A stretch of 64,000 nucleotides of DNA, taken from positions 2,358,754 to 2,422,753 of the forward strand of contig JAJEKV010000051.1 in NCBI GenBank assembly GCA_021234155.1, in the 5' to 3' direction. The notes beneath the pieces were generated by a model. That model searched no databases and was not told where the DNA came from. It saw only the letters and a list, made by a program, of their open reading frames with translations. Each line of letters begins with the position of its first letter. The stretch's first letter is position 1. Below are positions 56,201-64,000 of this stretch, piece after piece. The position numbers and the translations under genes are program-made. The DNA is from Isoetes taiwanensis (Eukaryota; Streptophyta; Lycopodiopsida; Isoetales; Isoetaceae).

Positions 56201-57039
56201 ACAGCAAGCATTATATTGGATTAACCCATCACAAAGGCCTCTTCACTTCTGATGTAGCTCTTCTCACAGATCCCTCTACTGCCAACTTAGTCCAGCAAAA
56301 CACTAATAAGAAAGTGTTCTTTAACAATTTTGTTAATGCATGATAAAGATGAGCGAGATCGACGTGGAGACTGGTCAAGATGGCCAGATTCGCAAGAATT
56401 GCCGTGTCGTCAATAGCATCTGATGACTTCTCCATAAACAAATCTTAAATGATCATTGAGCATATGATCATTGGGCAAACTGTATATAGATACATTGAAA
56501 AATTGATTGACATGGAATTAAACAAAAGAAGATTCTTTTACCATTGCTCTTTTTTTGAGTTTGCTTCAGATAATTGTATCAAATTTTTGCTTCGGATTTT
56601 TGCCTGTTGCAAATCTTTACATCAAATCTTTACTGTGTATCAGATGCTCTCTCCACTCGACACCCTTGTGGTGTTCAATTTTTGCATTGCATTTGTAGCC
56701 AGTACACAAAAGAACCCCATAGACATAAGGAGACGCTTAAAACAATAATTACACTCAAAATAGCAAGGTATCCAATGTGTACATAATGTGCAAAATAGCA
56801 CTCAAGATAAATAAATTCTTCAAAATTTGCATCTTGAAGCCATGTTTCATTTGTGCTTTAGCTACTGAGAAAAATGACATTTGGTATTGGCAATGTTATA
56901 AAAAATCTTGGAACAACAATACAAACACATAACATCCTTAATTAAAAGGCATTAAATGATTATGCAATAGCTATTGCATATAGCCGTGGCTGCATATCAA
57001 AAATCTGAAAATGAGGACATGCAATAATATTTTGATCTA

Positions 57040-57133
57040 GCAAAAGGGATGTTAATAGCATGATACATACCATAAAAACATCTCTTAGCAAAAGGGATGT
57101 TAATAGCATGATACATACCATAAAAACATCTCT
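57040..57133. repeat. Tandem duplication of 47 bp inside the Helitron-like insertion
   Basis: AGCAAAAGGGATGTTAATAG through AAAAACATCTCT occurs twice back to back with no visible difference. Confidence 0.9.
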
Positions 57134-57251
57134 GAGAGCTATTACGTCCTTCCACAATGGATGAAGCTTCCAGCTCCTAAGAAAAGACCAAATAACGCTG
57201 CACTCTTGACAATTGTTTGGCCAATGTGGATTTAGCCAATGAGAATGTACG

Positions 57252-57325
57252 CCAAGTTGGTAGAGAGAAATGTTCGCGGCGGCCTTGGTAGAGAGAAATG
57301 TTCGCGGCGGGCCTTGGCCGCCGCG
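57252..57325. repeat. Duplicated GC-rich terminal hairpin region
   Basis: TTGGTAGAGAGAAATGTTCG followed by CGGCGG occurs twice in tandem; the second copy is completed by the right arm CCGCCGCG to form the terminal hairpin. Duplicated ends are seen in some Helitrons. Confidence 0.7.
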
Positions 57326-57337
57326 ATAAATTTCTTG

Positions 57338-57756
57338 TATTAATAATTAAAATGGTACTAACGTAGTATTGACCTGCAGGCCAATAGAGCGCTCCCGAGG
57401 GCAAGGGGGTCGAACTACGAAGACTTGCAACACAAGTTGTTGAAATGTGTTGCAAGGAATGAAGGGTACCTGGAAAGATAATTTTTATGTGAAGTTGCTA
57501 AATTTTGATAAACTCAAATCTTGTATTAAGTGAGGCTAGTAAGCACCTTGCTTTAACGAAGTTATAAATTGATAAGTTATTGGGATGATGTAATGTCGTA
57601 GTAATGTTCTAAAAATATTACTTTAGGGTAATTCTAATAATTGTGTAAGTATAATAATAATAAATTGTATGCATCAAGTTGGTTGCAGGACAAGAAGATC
57701 CCAAGGTGGGGAGACCCACGATGCTGCGGACAACATCATTTTCAAGGTGGGGAGAA
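57338..57756 (+). other. Element C 3' region, second part, with polypurine tract
   Basis: Resumes the match to element B (GACTTGCAACACAA, TTGCAAGGAATGAAG) and ends with the polypurine tract AAGGTGGGGAGAA at 57744-57756, abutting the LTR. Confidence 0.85.
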
Positions 57757-59270
57757 TGTGACGTTCCAGCACAGTATACGGTCCCAAGACGTATAATGTC
57801 TTTGCCACGCCGCATTACCATCCCATCCCGGTTGGCGGTAATGCGCCGACGTGTAGCTAAGCAAGTAGCGCCATAGGGGGCAACTTGCAAGTGTGTGCAC
57901 ATTTATTCATGTGTGCACTTTAGCCACTTAAATAATAAGTGGGCATCTCAAGGGTTGATGGAAACCCTAGCCCTAACTTATAGCCTATATAAGGTATCCA
58001 AATCCTAACTTTCCATTTCCGTCCATAGCCTTCTAGAGATCCGTTTCGGTTGCTCCAAGAGTCAATCTTGGCTCCCGAAGTCTGTCTGAGCAGCCCAGCT
58101 CATCAGCTTTCCTTTCCGGCTTCACCTTCAAGCAGTTCAGCAACATGGACGCATTCAAAGCAGGAGGAGCAAGCCAGGGATCAGGTATTTTGCCAATTCA
58201 ATAGTCTAATCCGCCTCCCAGGCATAGAGTAAGTAGGTTTAGCCTATTGAATTGCCCATAGCAGCCACTTAGACCTCTAGATATCAAGCCATAACTAAAG
58301 AACCTAACTTCTGTGATTTAGATTAAATCTTGTTCTTTAGTTCTTCTATGATATGTATGTGATGATGATCTCTATGGAATCCTTGTATTGGGAAGGGGGG
58401 TAGAGGCCCTAAAAGCCTAGTAGTTGATGCTCCTAGCTAGTCCTCTTTAATGCACTATTAATTTCGGCCTGTGTACAAGAGTCACACCTGGTTGTGGGTG
58501 GCGGGGCCAGACTGGCTTACAAGGAGGTGCATGTCCTGGCTCATGATCACGTCCCTCTGGTAGTAAAGCCTATCAGGGACTACAGTGCACTAGACCTAAT
58601 GTTCTGCCACTGCATGCAGGCTTTGCATGGGTTCGACAGTCTTGGTGTGGTGGACACTTTCCATGGAGTTCAGTCGAGTACGGGCAGTGGCCCTCTAGTC
58701 ACCTTGAGTCAGCATGCCAGCCTCTGGTGGGAGCAATCCTACCCCCCCATCGAACGGGGAGATGCAACCCGGGAGTAGCCCCTTTGGCTACGATCCGTGA
58801 ACTACAAAGTCCCAAGACTTTTCAACCTACTCTGCAAAGTGTGCACAGGAGGGGCGGATGGAGTGGACTACCCTAAGCCATGTTCTTATGCCAGCCAAAT
58901 CCATTTGCCATGAATTCTGTCTGCAATGACTTCTGGAGGTCCAAGCCGTCAGTCATCCCTCTTGAGTCTGAGCCTTGGGTAGGACGATCTCCATATATGA
59001 TGTGCTGATCTCTGTCTATGCAGATATGTGGTGAACCATCCCTCGTGATGGTCATATATTGATGTACGTATACTTACATGTATGTTAGGCTTCTGCAGCT
59101 CGGTAGGCCCTGAGGGAGACAGGGTAAAATGACCCCTTCATTCTTCCCACTGGAACTTGTCAAGGTTGCAGTGATACGTGGAGGGCCTTGTATCAGCCTG
59201 GAGCTGGTATAGGGGATGAACTCCTGTTTGTATACAGTGAGTGCACCGTATATGAGTAGGGGACGTCACA
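57757..59270 (+). repeat. Element C 3' LTR
   Basis: 1514 bp, TGTGACG to GACGTCACA, homologous to the element B LTRs on the opposite strand (shared blocks such as GGCCTGTGTACAAGA-like and CTCTGCAAAGTGTGCACAGG). It is complete, in contrast to the 42-bp remnant at the other end. Confidence 0.92.
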
Positions 59271-59815
59271 ACAAGTTCCCCCTACAATAGATCGATCTAT
59301 GTAGAGTCTCTATTTTCATCTCCTTTTTTGTATGAATCAGAGAATGAGCTGACCAGTTTCATAATCCTCATCAAAAATGCGAATCAAGTATGTCACCCAA
59401 CCAGACATTTATAGAGTCACGGGTGCCATCTTCGCCTCTTCATGGGTAACAGTATGAATTGGTCGATGGAATCAATCCCTACGAGCTGTGACCGTGTCTT
59501 TTATTTCTTGAATTATGTTACATTAGTACATGCATTATAAAGATTGCTAATACAAACTAAACTAACAATAATGTTTGATGATCGATATCTATTCCTCTTA
59601 TCTCTGTTGATTTCCAACCGTCTTGCTCTCCTCCTGCCGAGTTCCATTGGCATTAGCCTCCTTCTTATTTTCACTTCATGTTCCAGTTTAATGGGGAAGC
59701 CACTTCCCCTTGAAATTGCTTGCTCCAGCTCTGCCTCTTGTAATCCCCCTCCAACTCAATCTTTAGCAGAAGGTCTTCGCAAATATTTTGTGGTTTTTAT
59801 AGCAACTCTCAAATC
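59271..59815. other. No gene recognised
   Basis: Flank between element C and the gag-only element. A 117-codon frame (59544-59894) runs into the LTR of the next element and shows no recognisable domain. Confidence 0.5.
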
Positions 59816-59968
59816 TGTTAGATTATGGAATATCTTCCTGGTGATCTTACATCCAAAAGGTCACGATGACCTTTGGAGTGGATCGACACCATGAAACGGT
59901 GTCTCCTCTTAGTATATGTAACCTGTGGTGAGCAGAGATTTCTCACCGAATCAATCAATATATCTTCT
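59816..59968 (+). repeat. TR-GAG element 5' LTR
   Basis: 153 bp, TGTTAGATTATGG to ATATCTTCT. Boundaries follow from the equal length of both copies and the flanking near-duplication. It ends CT rather than CA, which is unusual. Confidence 0.85.
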
Positions 59969-60237
59969 ATTTCTGGTAGATTTATCATGGTATCAGAGCG
60001 GGTGATCTAATCCGTTGAAGAGCCGTTGAAGACAAATTTGGGACAGCACCTAATTATAGAGCAACGCTGCCTTTTTGTTTTTCGTGCTTGCTGCTGGTGC
60101 CGACGTACATCTTTGGCGCTGTGCTGTTAGAGTTAGAAGATGAAGGGATTAAAAATTTTGTTTGGCATGAATTAAGTGGGAGATTTATGTAAAACATCTG
60201 TTCTGGTGAAGAATTTGTAAAGCTTTGTCTTGTGAAG

Positions 60238-61053
60238 ATGGCTACCGTGGAATACCATGTACAGCTAGAAGTGGAGAAATTCAGTGGAGAGGGATTCCAT
60301 GGTTGGAAAACCATAATGAAGATGCAGTTAATTGCGAAGGATTTATGGAATGTAACAGCAGGCGCATAGGCTAAACCCAAAGACGATGATGCTGCGCTCA
60401 AGTGGGAGAATAAGAATGCACGGGCTCTTGCCACAATCACTCTTGGTTTGAGCAAAGAGCTCATGCATCTCATCAGCGGTGAAGCAACTGCTCAGGACGC
60501 ATGGACGAAACTGGTGGGCATTTATGAAGGCAAGAACAATGCAAACCAGCATTATCTTAGGAAGAAATTCTTTCGTTTTACCATGGATTCAAGTGCAAAT
60601 GTTGCTGCCCATGTAAGTACTCTTAAGGAATTATGGGGACAATTAGCCCAAGCTGGAGTTAAGATTGAAGATAGTGAAGCTGCATCGGTGCTGCCTGCCA
60701 GTATTCCAACTCCATCATCATTTGACAATACTGTAAGTATGCTGGAAGCCAAGGATAAACTTGCATTTGATGAAGTGGTGACTGCCCTATTAAAAGCTGA
60801 AACAATCAAGAACGAAAGAAAGGATGAAGACTCCGGTCCTTCTTCTGCAAAAGTATTCTTCACCAATACAAGTAAAGATAAACCAAATTGGAAATATAGG
60901 GGCCCTGCTATGAGTGACGACGAAAAGAAGAAAATCAGGAAGTGTTTTCTCTGTCAGAAATCTGGTCATTATATTCGTGAATGTACTGAATTGAAGAGGC
61001 TTCAATCTATGCTGCCGGAGAAAGCTAATATTGCTAGCTCCAGATTATTTTGA
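60238..61053 (+). pseudogene. Copia-type gag with one in-frame stop
   Basis: Starts MATVEYHVQLEVEKFSGEGF at 60238. Codon 44 is TAG (60367-60369); reading continues in the same frame as AKPKDDDAALKWENKNARAL through a UBN2-like core (TAQDAWTKLVGIYEGKNN, FFRFTMDSSANVAAHVSTL) to a CCHC knuckle CFLCQKSGHYIREC and the stop at 61051-61053. Apart from the one TAG the frame is clean over 272 codons, so the stop is either recent or a consensus error. Gag forms the particle that would package the element's RNA. Confidence 0.88.
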
Positions 61054-61271
61054 AGCTGCTTGTGAAGAATTCAAGGTCAAGAATATATGAAGATTTTACA
61101 GATTGCTCATAAGTGGGAGAGTAAAGATAATATGAGCAATTCAAAATAGCGCGCTGGTCAAGAGCGGTCAAGATGCAGTCAAGAATGGGATCCTCTTATT
61201 GTTAAGAGCCATTTGTATTTTTGTTCAGTCTAGATTAGAAGTATTATTATGGATGTTAGATCATGGGAGAG

Positions 61272-61424
61272 TGTTAGATTATGGAATATCTTCCTGGTGA
61301 TCTTACATCCAAAAGGTCACGATGACCTTTGGAGTGGATCGACACCATGAAACGGTGTCTCCTCTTAGTATATGTAACCTGTGGTGAGCAGAGATTTCTC
61401 ACCGAATCAATCAATATATCTTCT
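61272..61424 (+). repeat. TR-GAG element 3' LTR
   Basis: 153 bp, no differences from 59816-59968 by eye. Confidence 0.9.
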
Positions 61425-61579
61425 AAGTCGTATTTAATTAAAGTGGGACAAATCTCGAATTTTGGGACTCGGACTGAAAATGGGACTCATACTCAATTTT
61501 TTTTTTGAGTAGACTACTTGAATAGAATTGTGTCTTAATAAAACAACAATAATATTTACAAACAACAAACCGAGAAAAG

Positions 61580-61815
61580 AAGGGGAGATGGTGAGAAGGT
61601 TTGAAGGGGGTCGGAGGGTGGCAAGAGGCAAGTAGAGAGGGGGGGAGGAGGACTGCAAGAGGCAATTGGGGGGATGGGAAAGAGGCAACCGGGAGAGGGG
61701 AGGAGGATGGGAGAGAGGCAACTGGAGAAGGGAAGGAAGATGGGCAAGAGGCAACTGGGGAGGGGCAAAGAAAGGGGGAGGAGGATGGGCAAAGGGGGCA
61801 AAGATGGGAAATGGG
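61580..61815. repeat. Purine-rich (GA) minisatellite
   Basis: Units of roughly 33 bp built on GGGCAAGAGGCAACTGGGGA and GGAGGATGGGAGAGAGGC. It is nearly all purine on the plus strand and so gives long Pro/Ser-rich frames on the other strand. AT-rich DNA follows to about 61925; from there to 62352 I see no gene apart from possible lead-in to the CYP74 fragment. Confidence 0.85.
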
Positions 61816-62352
61816 CAACCTTTAGTAATTATAATCAATATAATTATAATAATCAATATAATTAATAAATATAATTAACATTATTATAATTAATTAAAAA
61901 AACAATATATATAAAAAGAACAATTATATTCTCGACTAGTGGGGCTTAAGTCACCCTACAAAATCAGACTAAAAAAAATCGCGAAGCACCCAAAAGTCAT
62001 GGGCGGATGAATCCAAATGCGAAGGCCAGAAGGCGAGATTTGGCACCCAAATGCGAAGGCGGATAAATATGGCGAAGTTCACTTACATTATAGCAAGCTC
62101 CCCATCCTTCCTGGCATCGGACATCCGCCATATCTGCAGAAGCATAGTCATATTCAGCGGAGCAGAGGGGAGGATTAGGTGAAGCAGATTTTTTTTGTCG
62201 GAAGCTGAATAATGGAGCAGATTATAAGGCTGCTTTGGAAGGGGAGCAACAAGGCCCACAGGGTGTTTCTTCTGCTATGCCTTTGAATGGCAACTCTGTC
62301 AGCGGGCAGCTACTCGGACTAAAACACAAAAAGAAAAAATGGACCCTCAACA

Positions 62353-62755
62353 GTGAAAATATGGCTCGCGCCCCAGATTGCTCCTCTTGGGAGCGCCCTC
62401 ATCGTTGCTCCAATTCCCTTCCTTCTGGTAGAACCAGAATACAAAAAAATAACCGAGTTTTTCAGAACCAACGGCACCGAGGTCCTGGATCCGGGCGAGC
62501 GAGCTCGAATAGATCGTGAAGACGCCCTGCACAATCTCATATTTTTTCTCTGTTTCAACACATACGGAGGCATGGAAATTCTGTTTCCATCCATTCTCAA
62601 ATACGTTGGAGATGCAGGAGAAGATCTGCACAAAAAATTGAGGGAAGAAATAAGGGCCGCAGTGAAGGCAACTGGAGGAAATCTAACCATGGAAGCTCTC
62701 GAGAATGCGCCGCTGTTAAAATCAACAGTTTATGAGGTTTTGAGGATCGATCTGC
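62353..62755 (+). pseudogene. CYP74 family (allene oxide synthase / hydroperoxide lyase) fragment
   Basis: An open frame of about 134 codons matching the middle of CYP74 cytochromes P450, which convert fatty-acid hydroperoxides in oxylipin (jasmonate-type) pathways. Visible: PYFLV-like IPFLLVEPEYKKITEFFRTN, then EDALHNLIFFLCFNTYGGM (the CYP74 I-helix region), ILFPSILKYVGDAGEDLHKK, and LLKSTVYEVLRID with the K-helix ExxR as EVLR. The match ends at RID. The proline-rich continuation and the heme-binding Cys region are absent, and what follows (LLWFLWLLKLW) is unrelated. Family length is about 470-520 residues, so this is a pseudogene fragment, perhaps carried by a transposon. I cannot tell synthase from lyase. 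Confidence 0.8.
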
Positions 62756-62954
62756 TATGGTTTTTGTGGCTTCTAAAGCTATGGCTAATCCGACGCTTGG
62801 GACCAAAGCTGCCATGACTCTGAGAAGCGCTAACATGATCCCTATTGGTAACCAGAGAAAAATCATCAACGCTTTCGCCGGAGTTGGCCTGAAGAATCGG
62901 CCAGAAGAGCTTCAAGAATCGGCCAGAAAAGCAATCCTCATCCTATCGCCATAG

Positions 62955-63024
62955 CCAGTTCTGCCATAGCCTGAAGAACAAGAACGCCATAGCCGCCTGA
63001 AGAACAAGAACGCCATAGCCGTTG
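62955..63024. repeat. Short tandem repeat, about 27-bp units
   Basis: GCCTGAAGAACAAGAACGCC followed by ATAGCC is repeated twice with small changes, preceded by related GAAGAATCGGCCAGAA units near 62890-62930. Confidence 0.75.
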
Positions 63025-63168
63025 ATGGGTATCCACGATGGCAGGACTCCGAAACCGTCCCAAAGGTATGTACCAAATTGGTATGTACTAAATTTCAAAT
63101 TTTAAGTATGGGCGGGAAAAAAGAGCGGGGTAAAAAGAGCGGGGAGGGTCCATTTTTTTCCATAGGAG

Positions 63169-63572
63169 GAAATGGCATTTTTCATAAAAATGCATAGAAT
63201 ATTGTGGTTATTGGAAAATACATAATATTAGGATATTGTGCTTATTAAAAAATATATAGTAATACATGGAGAGGGCATTTTTCATAAAAAATGCATAGAA
63301 TATTGTGCTTGTTGGAAAATACATAATATAGGATATTGTGCTTATTGAAAAATATATAGTAATATATGGAGAGGGCATTTTTCATAAAAAAAATGCATAG
63401 AATATTGTGGTTGTTGGAAAATACATAATATAGGATATTGTGCTTATTGAAAAATATATAGTAATATATGGAGAGGGCATTTTCATAAAAAAAAATGCAT
63501 AGAATATTGTGGTTATTGGAAAATACATAATATAGGATATTGTGCTTATTGAAAAATATATAGTACATAGTG
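63169..63572. repeat. Tandem repeat, about four units of ~102 bp
   Basis: Each unit has GGCATTTTTCATAAAAA-TGCATAGAATATTGTG, a GGAAAATACATAATAT part and a GATATTGTGCTTATT-AAAAATATATAGTA part. Units start at about 63169, 63273, 63373 and 63475. High similarity suggests recent amplification. It is too long-period and lacks the spacers of a CRISPR array. Confidence 0.9.
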
Positions 63573-63961
63573 TCCCATTTGGAAAATCTATATTTGAAAT
63601 AAGCTATGGGCAGGGTCTATTTTTTCGTATATGTATACATAGTGTGCATTAGAAAATACATAGAAAATACCATTGCTGGTCCAGTTAGTCATGAACCTCA
63701 GAACTGTGTTTTCCACCCTGAGCTGCCTTTCTCGACTCAGCGAAATCGAAAAGGTCCTCGATCTTCGCTCTCGACCTCGAAACTCGTTTCTCACTTTGAG
63801 CTTCCTTTCTCAACCCCCCAAAACTGCGTTTTTTTACTCTCAGATGCTTTTCTCGACCCACGAGTCGAGAAAGGCCCTTAAAAAAAATCTTCTTGAAAAA
63901 AAACTTTTTTTTTCCTAGTTAAAAAAAAGGAAAAAAAAAATTTTTTTTACTCAGAGCTACG

Positions 63962-63985
63962 TTTCTCGACTCGCGAGTCGAGAAA
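63962..63985. repeat. Perfect 24-bp palindrome
   Basis: TTTCTCGACTCG followed by its exact reverse complement. An imperfect version lies at about 63850-63876 (CTCGACCCACGAGTCGAG). Both sit in sequence rich in CTCGA words (63728-64000), which may continue past the window. Confidence 0.9.
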
Positions 63986-64000
63986 GGCCATTAGAGGGGC

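Larger units (their letters stand above)
53244..57337. mobile_element. Helitron-like insertion, about 4.1 kb
   Basis: Defined by comparison with the uninterrupted 3' region of element B: ATAACCATAATTT joins directly to TATTAATAATTAAAATGG with no clear target duplication. The insert starts TCTTAAC and ends CTTG. An 8-bp GC stem (CGCGGCGG / CCGCCGCG, 57303-57325) ends eight bases before that CTTG. A TC start, no duplication and a 3' hairpin close to the end fit Helitrons, but the end is CTTG rather than CTRR and the target is T/T rather than A/T. The interior has no helicase. It contains exon-like bits, such as one with GFAGSGSGPSKKYGRGNYSG (55478-55601) ending at CAG/GTTCG, which might be captured host sequence. 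Confidence 0.5.
29862..59270 (+). mobile_element. Element C: Ty3/gypsy chromovirus-type element of the B family, opened by nested insertions
   Basis: Sense order on the plus strand: remnant 5' LTR (29862-29903), primer site, leader with two hairpins, H3-like ORF in pieces (30582-30772, 31825-32381, 42741-43041), gag, protease, reverse transcriptase, RNase H, integrase and chromodomain (to 52656), 3' region, polypurine tract and 3' LTR (57757-59270). Insertions at 30773, 32382, 43339 and 53244 interrupt it, and removing each restores readable family sequence. Compared with element B, C lacks about 3 kb (second half of the histone fold, ORF2 and gag N-terminus). The left LTR is cut to about 42 bp, so no target duplication can be tested. 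Confidence 0.93.
59816..61424 (+). mobile_element. Short gag-only LTR retrotransposon (TR-GAG type), 1.6 kb
   Basis: Two 153-bp LTRs (59816-59968 and 61272-61424) that look identical, flanked by AAATC and AAGTC, a 5-bp duplication with one change. The primer site TGGTATCAGAGC lies at 59988-59999, and a purine tract CATGGGAGAG precedes the 3' LTR. The only gene is a copia-type gag; protease, integrase and reverse transcriptase are absent, so it would depend on an autonomous partner. Identical LTRs suggest a recent insertion. Confidence 0.9.

Noticed and set aside
53240-57340. A MULE or hAT insertion with an 8-9 bp duplication (ATTTTCTT / AATTTCTT)
   Set aside because: The uninterrupted copy in element B lacks the CTT, so these bases are more simply part of the insert; no convincing TIRs were seen.
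61434-61856. Proline/serine-rich protein on the minus strand
   Set aside because: It is an artefact of the purine-rich minisatellite; several overlapping frames look equally 'coding'.
63169-63572. CRISPR-like array
   Set aside because: Units are about 102 bp and contiguous without unique spacers, in a plant context; it is a simple tandem repeat.

Overview
The window looks like a plant nuclear genome made almost entirely of nested transposable elements. Evidence for a plant: Ty1/copia and Ty3/gypsy LTR retrotransposons with tRNA-iMet type primer sites (TGGTATCAGAGC), a chromodomain integrase, a hAT element, a CYP74 (allene oxide synthase/hydroperoxide lyase type) gene fragment, and AT-rich intergenic DNA. 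The nesting depth suggests a large genome, perhaps a gymnosperm, but that is a guess. I see no intact host gene, rRNA, tRNA or CRISPR.

Layout. 1-2412: unassigned AT-rich DNA. 2413-5190 and 18504-20098: element A, a gypsy element on the minus strand, split by element B (5191-18503, minus strand), a complete ~13.3 kb gypsy element with LTRs, a perfect 5-bp target duplication (GCATC), primer site and polypurine tract. 20099-27050: relatives of A, mostly plus strand (G), partly inverted (H), so A and G form a large inverted repeat. 27070-29023: decayed multi-exon transposase-like pseudogene. 29862-59270: element C, a plus-strand relative of B, opened by at least four insertions: a truncated LINE (30773-31824), copia element D (32382-42735, itself carrying a hAT element at 33834-38586), copia element F (43339-48641, minus strand) and a Helitron-like insertion (53244-57337). 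59816-61424: a 1.6 kb gag-only LTR element with identical 153-bp LTRs. 61425-64000: GA-rich minisatellite, CYP74 fragment, a ~102-bp tandem repeat and palindromes.

The standout observation is in B and C. The first ORF of B (14952-16223, minus; 423 aa) starts with the histone H3 tail (ARTKQTARK) and ends with a complete histone H3 fold. C carries a diverged, broken copy with the same tail start and the first half of the fold. In the first eight codons the two copies differ only at synonymous sites. The same family encodes an integrase with a C-terminal chromodomain, the domain class that reads H3 tails. So this gypsy family appears to have captured a histone H3 gene and carries it between leader and gag, together with a second unknown ORF and paired long hairpins spaced about 200 bp apart. 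I know of no description of such a system, but I could not search.

In B the H3-like ORF is open while gag, pol and ORF2 contain frameshifts and stops. F is the best-preserved element overall (1233-aa pol ORF). Several frameshifts may be consensus errors, because LTR pairs differ in tight clusters at CG-rich spots.
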